The notes: a model not told the origin generated them from the letters alone. A stretch of 7,303 nt of DNA from Micrococcales bacterium UBA7469 (GCA_002479805.1 DLPB01000037.1:819-8121), one strand, 5' to 3'. Shown: positions 1 through 6,128, counted from the stretch's first letter. Translations and numbers: made by a program.

Positions 1-12
1 GGGGGGGGGGGG
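1..12. repeat. Poly-G homopolymer tract at window edge
   Basis: The window opens with twelve consecutive G. The tract may continue to the left, so its true length is unknown. It lies about 230 bp upstream of the first secreted-protein gene and outside any coding region I can support. It could be a length-variable tract, the loop of an upstream terminator hairpin (compare the C8 loop at 5379-5386), or an assembly edge effect. No function can be assigned from what is visible. Confidence 0.8.
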
Positions 13-21
13 TCGTAAAAG

Positions 22-60
22 CCATGCATTCAGATTTGCATGGACATTTGTGAATGTCCA
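22..60. promoter_or_regulatory. Two overlapping inverted repeats upstream of first surface-protein gene
   Basis: CCATGCA (22-28) pairs perfectly with TGCATGG (37-43) across an 8-nt loop. TGGACATT (41-48) pairs perfectly with AATGTCCA (53-60) across the 4-nt loop TGTG. The arms share bases 41-43, so as RNA or cruciform the two hairpins cannot both form completely. The second dyad carries the same GGACA/TGTCC half-site that recurs in the 28-bp element at 87-114, so it may be an additional site for the same DNA-binding protein. The inverted repeats are seen directly; the regulatory role is inferred. Confidence 0.5.
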
Positions 61-86
61 AGGTGCAGATGTCCCCCTTGTTGGTG

Positions 87-114
87 TTGTCCGGACAGCA
101 TTTCTAGATGTCCG
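87..114 (+). promoter_or_regulatory. Conserved 28-bp dyad element (copy 1), putative operator
   Basis: This element contains CGGACA (92-97), an 11-nt spacer, then TGTCCG (109-114), a perfect 6-bp inverted repeat. Its left part also forms the perfect 10-bp palindrome TGTCCGGACA (88-97). It matches 24 of 28 bases with the element at 2351-2378, including the spacer length and the conserved TTGT leader. It ends 129 bp before the start codon of the secreted-protein gene at 244. I do not recognise the motif as the site of a named regulator. It could be an operator overlapping a promoter whose -10 lies in the T/A-rich spacer, but no convincing -35/-10 pair is visible. Confidence 0.6.
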
Positions 115-243
115 AATAGTTGAACTGTCGGTTAGTAATTTTTTCGCGAATCTGAGGATATCTAGGGTTGAGGGCATCAAGCCAATGCTTCGTTTGATCG
201 AAGCGGTGAGGGCCTCCAACGAATCAAATAGGAAAGAATTCGA

Positions 244-2028
244 ATGCTGAATACCAGTGGCCTGGTAGGCAAACTAACAGTCGCGGTCCTCATCTTGATC
301 AGCTTGCTCACTCCTCAGACCGTCTTGAGTGCCAACGCGGATCAGGCATCAGACGGGACATCTCTTCCGTTCGAGGTGCACGGTTCGGTTAACGAGGCAG
401 TTCAAAACTTAGTGCCCAACGTTTCGAATGATCTTGCCAACGAGAGATTGAAAATCGAGGTGCGCGTGCCTGATTCGACAAATTCGAAGATGGCAAACGG
501 ACGTGCTTTGGTGCGTTCGAATTCTTCGATCGAGATTGAGTTCGTTGTCAGCAATAGCCAATTGCCAGTCTCGGGTGAAATCCTCCAATTGAAACTTTCC
601 GGGGCAGCTCTGTCCACTTATTCGGACAAGGTGGTTATCGTCGATCAAGCTGTCAGCGGAGACCATCCGATAACTTTTGAGCTCGTCACTGATGAGGAAG
701 GAGAAGCGCGGTTCACCCTCCAAACATCTGGACTACAGGTTGGCGAAGTCTTCACGGTCGACGCCTTTGTAGACCAAATTGCCACCACTCGGCTAATTCT
801 TGAGACATCTGACCCGCTTTACACGCTAGTCAGCGATTCCATGGTCTACGCAGCTTCCCCGGGGGAAGCGACGAATGTTTCTTTTAGAGCCATCGACCAG
901 TGGGGAATCGCTCTTAGTGACCCAAGATTCCGCGTTCGACTTACTCAGGAAATTGATGGATTCACTTTTGAGAACCCGTTGGGCGAAGTCAGCCTAAACA
1001 ATGGTGTCGCCGATTTCATGTTGTCCCCTCTGCCGAGTTCGATGAATCGCTCTGCTCGCCTGACGGGCAATCTGCAAAAATTTGATTATGCGGTGGGTGA
1101 TTGGATGCCCACTGGCATTATTTCAGAGCCTGCACTTATTCAGGTAACCAATGAGGTCGGAAAGTTCGCAAAGTACCCACCGGCAAAAGTGGCGGCACGT
1201 GTCAGTTATCTTGCAAGCGATGTCGAATGGAAAAAAATCGACGGGTCGACAAACATACCTGGAGCTGAAATCGAAATAGTCGGCGGTGACGGAATAATGC
1301 TGCGTTCTAGCACCCAATCGACGGACTGGGCTGAGAAAATTACGGTCAGATCTCGTGCTAATGGAGACTACTCATTCGAAGTTGCTTCCCTAAAAGCCGG
1401 CCCTCATGCAATAACTCAAAGAGTGAGAGGAGCTGAGACCGAGACCCTGCTCGTCGTCGATCAAGCAGCAGGAAGCGCTGGCAACAAAATTGTGTTCGAC
1501 AAGACGATGCTGAACCCAGGCGAAGCTAACCGGATTACAGGAACCCTGCTCGATGAAAACGGCAATCCTGTTCAGACCTTGGGTTCCGCTGATGTTGTTT
1601 TGTCTTGGAGTGGTTCGGGAATTCCAGCAGGACTCGGACCGGTTGAGACAGATTCCTTCGGAAAATTCACGCTAGTAGTTTTGGTACCCGCTACTGAAAG
1701 AGGTATCGGTTCCCTAACGGCCACTTACAGGCCTTACGGACACCTGAGCTCTAGCGGAAACCTAGTCGCTGCTCAGTCTTTCACAATAGAAAGACGTTCA
1801 AATCCAATCAACGTGTTGGCTAACTCTTCGAATGGGCAATGGCTAGTCCGAGTTGAAAATGCAAGTGGGCGTGAGGTAACCATCAAAGCTGGTTCTAAGT
1901 GGGTCAAGTCAACGGCTCTGAGTGACAGTTTCCTAGTGACAGGCGCGTCTCAAGTTGGCACACAGTTGCCACTAAAGGTTTGGGTGAATGGCACGCTCAT
2001 ATTCGATCAAAAGATCACGATTCGCTAA
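244..2028 (+). CDS. Secreted Ig-like surface protein with novel C-terminal module (594 aa)
   Basis: Probable exported cell-surface protein of unknown function. The ATG at 244 is chosen because AGGAAAG (230-236) sits 7 nt upstream and a Sec signal peptide follows: Lys10, a hydrophobic core over residues 11-22, and a likely cut near Ala-Asn-Ala at 30-32. The rest reads as beta-sandwich modules: about 75-195, a module starting near 195 with SPGE (205-208) and DQWG (218-221), a less clear region about 315-410, an invasin/Big-like module with DENGNPV (437-443), and a terminal 72-residue module (523-594). The Ig modules and the terminal module have colinear counterparts in the 939-aa protein downstream, so the two are related. 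There is no cysteine, LPXTG, lipobox or C-terminal membrane helix, so any attachment must be non-canonical or the protein is released. Codon use is more mixed than in the downstream gene. Secretion and kinship are well supported; function is unknown. Confidence 0.85.
   Translation: MLNTSGLVGKLTVAVLILISLLTPQTVLSANADQASDGTSLPFEVHGSVNEAVQNLVPNVSNDLANERLKIEVRVPDSTNSKMANGRALVRSNSSIEIEFVVSNSQLPVSGEILQLKLSGAALSTYSDKVVIVDQAVSGDHPITFELVTDEEGEARFTLQTSGLQVGEVFTVDAFVDQIATTRLILETSDPLYTLVSDSMVYAASPGEATNVSFRAIDQWGIALSDPRFRVRLTQEIDGFTFENPLGEVSLNNGVADFMLSPLPSSMNRSARLTGNLQKFDYAVGDWMPTGIISEPALIQVTNEVGKFAKYPPAKVAARVSYLASDVEWKKIDGSTNIPGAEIEIVGGDGIMLRSSTQSTDWAEKITVRSRANGDYSFEVASLKAGPHAITQRVRGAETETLLVVDQAAGSAGNKIVFDKTMLNPGEANRITGTLLDENGNPVQTLGSADVVLSWSGSGIPAGLGPVETDSFGKFTLVVLVPATERGIGSLTATYRPYGHLSSSGNLVAAQSFTIERRSNPINVLANSSNGQWLVRVENASGREVTIKAGSKWVKSTALSDSFLVTGASQVGTQLPLKVWVNGTLIFDQKITIR
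1810..2025 (+). other. Shared 72-residue C-terminal module, copy 1
   Basis: This encodes residues 523-594, the very end of the 594-aa protein. Conserved blocks are NGxW, VRVENA, KAGSKW, a central AL, and KVWV followed by Gly, with a basic last residue. It aligns without gaps to residues 868-939 of the downstream protein, with 37 of 72 positions identical. The pattern of alternating hydrophobic residues and conserved Trp suggests a small beta-rich fold. Its terminal position in both proteins suggests an anchoring, sorting or wall-binding role, which is inference only. Confidence 0.75.
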
Positions 2029-2044
2029 TTGTAAACGCAATTAG
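2025..2044 (+). terminator. Weak A/T-rich hairpin spanning the stop codon
   Basis: CTAATTG (2025-2031) pairs perfectly with CAATTAG (2038-2044) across a 6-nt loop. The left arm contains the TAA stop codon. The stem is short and A/T-rich and is not followed by a T-run, so it is a poor intrinsic terminator. It may affect termination of translation or mRNA 3' ends, or may be chance. No better terminator was found after this gene. Confidence 0.25.
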
Positions 2045-2225
2045 TTACCAGTAGTTAATTGATATTCGCTTCGCTCCAATGCGCACCTTGGCCATGAATA
2101 AGGAAGCGGTAAGCAGAACTCACCGTCTGAACCCCTCTAACCTCCGCTTTTTGGTGCGATGACCCCGATATCTCAAAACGACTGAAAAATGCATCCCATG
2201 GCCTGAAGAAATTGCACCATCGGCA

Positions 2226-2246
2226 GCGTTGATTCAACGCGTTGAA
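2226..2246. promoter_or_regulatory. Overlapping palindromes with three GTTGA/TCAAC half-sites
   Basis: GCGTTGA (2226-2232) and TCAACGC (2234-2240) form a perfect dyad around one base. TTCAACG (2233-2239) and CGTTGAA (2240-2246) form a perfect 14-bp palindrome. Three half-sites therefore alternate in orientation within 21 bp. This is consistent with an operator for a dimeric regulator of the gene at 2528, about 280 bp downstream, but no regulator family is recognised and no partner site was seen upstream of the first gene. Confidence 0.4.
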
Positions 2247-2350
2247 AGTTGGTTTTGGCGGATTCTCTTTGAGCAAGTTTGGTGCGCTCGAATTCGCCTG
2301 AATCACCAGTTGTCTTGACGCTGCTTCTACATGGCGAGAGCGCCATCGCA

Positions 2351-2378
2351 TTGTTCGGACAGCAATTTTATATGTCCG
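2351..2378 (+). promoter_or_regulatory. Conserved 28-bp dyad element (copy 2), putative operator
   Basis: CGGACA (2356-2361), 11-nt spacer, TGTCCG (2373-2378): the same geometry and 24 of 28 identical bases as the copy at 87-114. It ends 149 bp before the start codon of the large surface-protein gene, against 129 bp for copy 1. The A/T-rich spacer contains TTATAT (2368-2373), which could be a -10 box, but no matching -35 is evident. A small perfect dyad (2331-2346, 4-nt loop) lies just upstream, as a 4-nt-loop dyad also does before copy 1 (41-60). The conservation between otherwise unlike upstream regions supports a functional site; the bound protein is unknown. Confidence 0.6.
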
Positions 2379-2400
2379 GTCTCAATAGCCATCCGCCTAA

Positions 2401-2496
2401 TAACGCCAGCAGACCTCGGCTGGTTACCTATCAATGTAAAGGTCGGGTATCCCCTGCTTGGTTGGAGGTATTCATCTTTACAACCAGGGGCTATAC
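2401..2496 (+). promoter_or_regulatory. Structured leader with alternative hairpins before the 939-aa gene
   Basis: A first hairpin pairs CCAGC (2406-2410) with GCTGG (2419-2423), extended by TAA (2401-2403) with TTA (2424-2426). Downstream, two foldings compete. In one, GTATCCCCTG (2447-2456) and GTTG (2461-2464) pair with CAAC (2481-2484), CAGGGG (2485-2490) and ATAC (2493-2496), with small bulges. In the other, TGTAAAGGT (2435-2443) pairs with ATCTTTACA (2474-2482), including one G-U. The second uses bases 2481-2482 needed by the first, so they cannot both form fully. This could be an attenuator, an mRNA-stabilising leader, or an unrecognised riboregulator; no known riboswitch class is recognised. 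Confidence 0.4.
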
Positions 2497-2527
2497 AGCT
2501 TCTGGAAACCAAGAAAGAAAGCAAATT

Positions 2528-5347
2528 ATGCAAAAGAACAAGAACCGTCAAGGTCTTGCGCTTGGTGCGATCTTCTCGCTTGTTGCCGGTATCTTCGTAG
2601 GCGCACCTGCTGCGCAGGCGGCCACCGCAAACAACTTGACCATCAACCCATCCGCAGGTACCTCACTGGTTGGTCTTGTGACTGACGACTTTGCACTACA
2701 GGTCACCTTGGATCCGTCCGTGGCGACCACTGTGGGTTACAGCAAGTTGAAGTACCAGATCAGCCACGCATCGGCCTGGAACGTTTTGGCGACGACCAGC
2801 AACACCGCAACCGTTGCTACAGTTCCATCGACCGCAACCTCTGCAAGCTACAAGGTGGTTTCGCAATCTCCTGCCGCCAGCTATGTAACTCCATTTCAGG
2901 AGCCCGGTACGGCCAAGAACACCCTAGCCCTTCGACTCTCAACCGAGTCTGGTGGGGTCGCGATCCCAACCTCAGTTTCTGCCGAAGTTGCCGTGACCGT
3001 CGTTGCCTTTATTGACAACGTAGTGGAGGATGGCGCTCTAACCACCGGTGAATGGTCTGTAACCACCACTGTGACTCTGAAGCCTTGGTCTGCACTAGCA
3101 GGCTCGGTGACTCTAACCGCGCCACAGGCTGGCGATGTTTGGGCAACCGCATCTGCAGCCGTGTCTTCCGATGTGAACCTAGACCAGCTCGATGGAAACT
3201 TCGAGCTTGCCTTCCGTTCCACTCACGATGGTCGCACTACTTACGACGCGTCCTCTGCATCTGACCTAGCTGTTTCGTTCGCCAAGGCGGGCACCATGTC
3301 AGGTTCTCAGGCAATTGCTGCAGCGAGCTCATCTCCAGTTGCATCCATCTCGGCAGTGCTCTACTATGACCGAGCAGCTAACAACGCAGGAGCAGACGAG
3401 CAAATTGCGATCCAAACTCTGGGCGTAGGCGCTCCTTCAATCGATGGCCTGACCTTCTCCCCAGTTGCGAGCACCAACATTGTCAGGACCGCACCAGGTG
3501 CGGCTGATGCACGAGTTAACAGCACCTTCGCAGTTACTGCCAAGCCATACACTGGATCTGGCACTGCTGTTGCTGTTGCATCGAACCTAAACTGGTCAAC
3601 CTCGACTGAGCTATCAACCACCAAGTACCTTGTCGTTAACGGCGTTACCCACACCTCGTCGGCCACTATTCCAACCACTGCAAGCCCACTTGTGCTAGCT
3701 GCTGGTTCGAACACTGTGACTATCCAGGCTGTCGGTTTCTCCGGAGACGAAGTTATCACTTTGCAGTTGAACGCTCAGAACAAGGCCACTGCCGTATACA
3801 GGATCACCTTGAAGACTCCGGCCTTCGTTCTGACCAACAATGGCGATTACAGCAACTACTTCGCTGCTCCTGGCGAGTCGGTTGCCCTTAGCTACACTGT
3901 TGAGGACCAGTTCGGCCTAGACTCCGCACGGACCAACCAACGTGTTGCAGCAAGCGTTGTTCTTGGTGGATCTACCAGTGAGACTGTTTCGGCAGTTGTT
4001 TCTGGTGGTCAGGTTGCACTAAACGTTGCTCCAGTTCCTGCCACCCGCACAGGATCGGCAACCGTGACTCTTACCTTGCAGACCCAGAACGCGGACACTG
4101 GTCTGTGGGCAAACGGGGACACTGACACTGTTACCATCAACGTCTCTGCAGCCACTAACGCGTTTGCAAGCAGAACAGCTTCCGTTTCGGCAAGCATTTC
4201 GCGCGTTGCTCTGTTCTCGGGTTACAGCTGGTCTGGAACCGTTACTACCACCGTTGCGAACAGCTACAGCTTCGTCGTAGTTTCTGCACCGGGACTGGTA
4301 ATTGAGGATGTTGCTTCCGGTGACACCGCTAGCGGAACCATCACCGTTCAGACCAACGGCTCACAGCAGGCTCAGTTCAAGTTCGCAGGCACTGCTGCCG
4401 GTACTCACACCGTAACCTTCACCAATGGCACTGCGACGACTACCTCCCAGGTAATCATCAGCGCTGCAACTGGTGAAGAGGGTCGTACCGTAGTGATCGC
4501 AGCTTCCTCGAGCGCACTGCCACAGCAGTCGATCGACGTTACTGTGACTGTGACCGATGAGTTCGGCAACCGAGTTGACACCGCAACCGCATCTCAGCTA
4601 ACCCTGACTGCGACCGGCGCTGGCTTCTTCTCGAACGGTCTACGCTCTCAGACTGCTGTAACTGATGCAGACGGTAAGGCAACCTTCACTCTCACCTCTG
4701 GTGCGAATGATTCAGGTGCTTTGTTGCTAAACGCGACCTACGACGGAACCTTTGATGCGACGAGCTCAAAGACCATCACCATCGCTCCGGCTCCAGTTGC
4801 TACTGCTCAGACCGTATCCGTTGTTGCAAGTGCTGCAACCGTCCAGGCTGGTAAGAACGCCGATGTAACCATCACCGTTACCGACTCTGACGGCAAGGCA
4901 CACGCATACAAGACTGTCGTTGTTTACTCGACTGGTGCAGGTTACCTATCTGCTCAGACTGTAACCACCGATGGCGACGGTAAGGCTGTTGTCAAGCTGC
5001 TCACTGGTGCTAACGAGTCCGGCACCGCGACTATCACCGCATCTGTTGGTGGCAAGACCGGCAACGCAACTGTAACCGTTCTAGCCCCTGTGGTGGTTGT
5101 CCCACCTCCGGTTGTAGAGCCAGAGGTTAGCGCAGTCATTGGATCCTTCAATGGCCGCTGGGCTGTTCGCGTGGAGAACGCTAAGGGCTCTGTTGTAACC
5201 GTGAAGGCTGGTAGCAAGTGGTTCAAGTTCAATGCCTTGAACAACAGCTACTCCTTCTCAGGAAAGAGCAAGGTCGGCGCATCCCTACTGGTCAAGGTAT
5301 GGGTTGATGGCGATCTAATGAACGAGCAGACCATTACCGTCAAGTAA
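2528..5347 (+). CDS. Large secreted Ig-like repeat surface protein, possible S-layer-type (939 aa)
   Basis: Exported, probably abundant surface protein. The frame is open from 2279, but the ATG at 2528 is preferred: it begins a classic Sec signal peptide (basic residues 3-7, hydrophobic core about 10-26, AQA cut after residue 31), and the upstream stretch holds regulatory dyads. The leader before ATG is purine-rich (AAGAAAGAAAG, 2511-2521) rather than a strong Shine-Dalgarno. The mature protein is rich in Ala, Thr, Ser, Val and Gly, has no cysteine, and reads as beta-sandwich modules throughout: a large N-terminal part (about 32-435), an Ig-like module with APGES (447-451) and DQFG (460-463), two tandem Big-like modules (about 655-757 and 763-852), a Pro/Val linker (853-866), then the 72-residue terminal module (868-939). 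Codon choice is strongly biased (Lys almost always AAG, Asn mostly AAC), which suggests high expression. No SLH, LPXTG or membrane anchor is present. An S-layer or adhesin-like role is inference. Confidence 0.87.
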   Translation: MQKNKNRQGLALGAIFSLVAGIFVGAPAAQAATANNLTINPSAGTSLVGLVTDDFALQVTLDPSVATTVGYSKLKYQISHASAWNVLATTSNTATVATVPSTATSASYKVVSQSPAASYVTPFQEPGTAKNTLALRLSTESGGVAIPTSVSAEVAVTVVAFIDNVVEDGALTTGEWSVTTTVTLKPWSALAGSVTLTAPQAGDVWATASAAVSSDVNLDQLDGNFELAFRSTHDGRTTYDASSASDLAVSFAKAGTMSGSQAIAAASSSPVASISAVLYYDRAANNAGADEQIAIQTLGVGAPSIDGLTFSPVASTNIVRTAPGAADARVNSTFAVTAKPYTGSGTAVAVASNLNWSTSTELSTTKYLVVNGVTHTSSATIPTTASPLVLAAGSNTVTIQAVGFSGDEVITLQLNAQNKATAVYRITLKTPAFVLTNNGDYSNYFAAPGESVALSYTVEDQFGLDSARTNQRVAASVVLGGSTSETVSAVVSGGQVALNVAPVPATRTGSATVTLTLQTQNADTGLWANGDTDTVTINVSAATNAFASRTASVSASISRVALFSGYSWSGTVTTTVANSYSFVVVSAPGLVIEDVASGDTASGTITVQTNGSQQAQFKFAGTAAGTHTVTFTNGTATTTSQVIISAATGEEGRTVVIAASSSALPQQSIDVTVTVTDEFGNRVDTATASQLTLTATGAGFFSNGLRSQTAVTDADGKATFTLTSGANDSGALLLNATYDGTFDATSSKTITIAPAPVATAQTVSVVASAATVQAGKNADVTITVTDSDGKAHAYKTVVVYSTGAGYLSAQTVTTDGDGKAVVKLLTGANESGTATITASVGGKTGNATVTVLAPVVVVPPPVVEPEVSAVIGSFNGRWAVRVENAKGSVVTVKAGSKWFKFNALNNSYSFSGKSKVGASLLVKVWVDGDLMNEQTITVK
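4490..5083 (+). repeat. Two tandem bacterial Ig-like (Big/invasin-type) modules
   Basis: Residues about 655-757 and 763-852 of the 939-aa protein are diverged tandem copies about 100 residues apart. Shared landmarks are VTVTVTDEFGN against VTITVTDSDGK, a TGAG[FY] turn, a TDADGKA or TDGDGKA turn, and GANDSG (725-730) against GANESG (827-832). The T-D-x-D-G-K-A-x-F/V-x-L pattern is typical of invasin-like Big domains found in surface adhesins and spacers. The second copy leads through a proline-rich linker into the C-terminal module. Confidence 0.75.
5129..5344 (+). other. Shared 72-residue C-terminal module, copy 2
   Basis: This encodes residues 868-939, ending the 939-aa protein. It aligns gaplessly with the end of the 594-aa protein (37 of 72 identical; conserved NGxW, VRVENA, KAGSKW, KVWV). 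The preceding linker (853-866), with five prolines among valines and glutamates, sets it off as a separate domain. At the nucleotide level the two copies differ widely at synonymous positions, so this is old homology rather than a recent duplication or gene-conversion patch. Confidence 0.75.
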
Positions 5348-5362
5348 TCGTCTGTAAACCGG

Positions 5363-5405
5363 GATCCCCTGGCATGCACCCCCCCCAATCGCATGCCAGG
5401 GGATC
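5363..5405 (+). terminator. Perfect 15-bp terminator hairpin with C8 loop
   Basis: GATCCCCTGGCATGC (5363-5377) pairs perfectly with GCATGCCAGGGGATC (5391-5405). The 13-nt loop contains eight consecutive C (5379-5386). It begins 15 bp after the stop codon of the 939-aa gene and is followed by TTCCATTT, a modest T-rich tail. This is a strong candidate transcription terminator for the large gene. Because the stem is symmetric it may also stop transcripts arriving from upp on the opposite strand, although that side lacks a T-run. Confidence 0.8.
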
Positions 5406-5477
5406 TTCCATTTAAGTGATTTGCGACAATTTGTTTTGTTAGCGATGTACCGAAAATAGGTAGGAGCTCAGAGACCG

Positions 5478-6128
5478 TTAATTCGCAGCGGTTCCGTATA
5501 GGCGATCGCCGGCATCACCCAAGCCTGGGACGATGTAGCCAATCTCGTTGAGCTTCTCGTCCAGTGCTCCAAGCACGATCTGAACATCGCGACCAGGCCA
5601 CTTTGTGCTCAGGTGACGTTTTACATTCTCTACGCCTTCTGGAGCTCCGATCAGGCAGACGCAGGTAACGCTCGAAGCGCCGCGGTCAAACACGTAGTCA
5701 ATCGAGTCATTCAATGTGCCGCCGGTGGCAAGCATTGGGTCAATGATGTAGACCTGTCGGTCTGCAAGGTCATCTGGCAGGCGGTTTGCGTAGGTGTAAG
5801 GCTGCAGCGTCTCTTCATCGCGCTTGATGCCCAAGAACCCAACCTCTGCGCTTGGCAAGAGTTTGGTCATGCCCTCTAGCATGCCAAGTCCTGCTCTAAG
5901 GACTGGAACGATTAGCGGTCTTGGCTTGGAGAGCTTTTCGCCTTCGGTGATCGCTAGTGGAGTCTTGATTTTGACCTTGGTGATCCGAACTTCTCTAGTG
6001 GCCTCATAGGCCAGTAGCGTTACCAGCTCCTCAACCAGCAACCGAAAGATCGGGCTAGGGGTTGCCTCATCGCGCAGGATGCTGATTTTGTGTTTGATCA
6101 AAGGGTGGTCGGCTACGGTCAATCGCAT
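5478..6128 (-). CDS. upp: Uracil phosphoribosyltransferase (216 aa)
   Basis: Cytosolic pyrimidine-salvage enzyme that converts uracil and PRPP to UMP and pyrophosphate. The ATG at 6128 gives the family's typical beginning, MRLTVADHPLIKHK. The 16-codon upstream extension of the frame lies inside tadA and is not family-like. At 216 aa it is close to the usual size of about 208 aa. Family signatures are visible in order: VLRAGLGM (76-83), GIKRDEETLQP (100-110), the PRPP-binding loop DPMLATGGT (130-138), and the C-terminal uracil-binding region YIVPGLGDAGDRLYGT (198-213). It is divergent to tadA with 12 bp between start codons. A TANNNT box 7 nt before the ATG suggests a leaderless mRNA, and no Shine-Dalgarno is present. 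Transcription probably ends somewhere in 5406-5477 or at the shared hairpin. Confidence 0.97.
   Translation of the reverse strand: MRLTVADHPLIKHKISILRDEATPSPIFRLLVEELVTLLAYEATREVRITKVKIKTPLAITEGEKLSKPRPLIVPVLRAGLGMLEGMTKLLPSAEVGFLGIKRDEETLQPYTYANRLPDDLADRQVYIIDPMLATGGTLNDSIDYVFDRGASSVTCVCLIGAPEGVENVKRHLSTKWPGRDVQIVLGALDEKLNEIGYIVPGLGDAGDRLYGTAAN

Larger units (their letters stand above)
2029..2527. other. 499-bp intergenic and leader region without a supported gene
   Basis: No convincing coding sequence lies here. A 98-codon minus-strand reading frame (2055-2351) has an atypical composition, no recognisable domain, and runs into the conserved operator-like element. From left to right the region holds the weak stop-codon hairpin, a GTTGA/TCAAC palindrome cluster (2226-2246), a 6-bp dyad ATGGCG-AGAG-CGCCAT (2331-2346), the conserved 28-bp element (2351-2378), and a structured leader (2401-2496). 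Its length and density of dyads suggest a regulatory region serving the large gene at 2528. Confidence 0.6.

Noticed and set aside
92..114. Reading the GGACA...TGTCC pair as an ECF sigma factor -35/-10 promoter
   Set aside because: The 11-nt gap is much shorter than the roughly 16-nt spacing of GGAAC-type ECF promoters, and the perfect dyad symmetry fits a dimeric regulator better.
50..250. Small plus-strand reading frame of 66 codons starting with GTG
   Set aside because: It covers the dyads and the 28-bp conserved element, has no recognisable domain or ribosome binding site, and overlaps the start of the well-supported secreted-protein gene.
2055..2351. 98-codon minus-strand reading frame in the intergenic region
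   Set aside because: Composition is rich in Trp, His and Arg in an unprotein-like way, no family is recognised, and its start region runs into the conserved element upstream of the large gene.
2279..2527. N-terminal extension of the large surface protein to 2279
   Set aside because: It would put 83 residues before a textbook signal peptide and read through the operator-like dyad and leader hairpins. The ATG at 2528 explains the sequence better.
3364..3759. 131-codon minus-strand frame inside the large surface gene, and similar frames at 2896-3222 and 4954-5244
   Set aside because: These are antisense shadows caused by the strong codon bias and lack of rare codons in the real gene; their compositions mirror it.
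244..5347. LPXTG sorting signal, lipobox, SLH domain or C-terminal membrane anchor in the two secreted proteins
   Set aside because: I looked at both ends of each protein: no LPXTG-like motif followed by a hydrophobic tail, no cysteine anywhere, and both end in a soluble-looking module.
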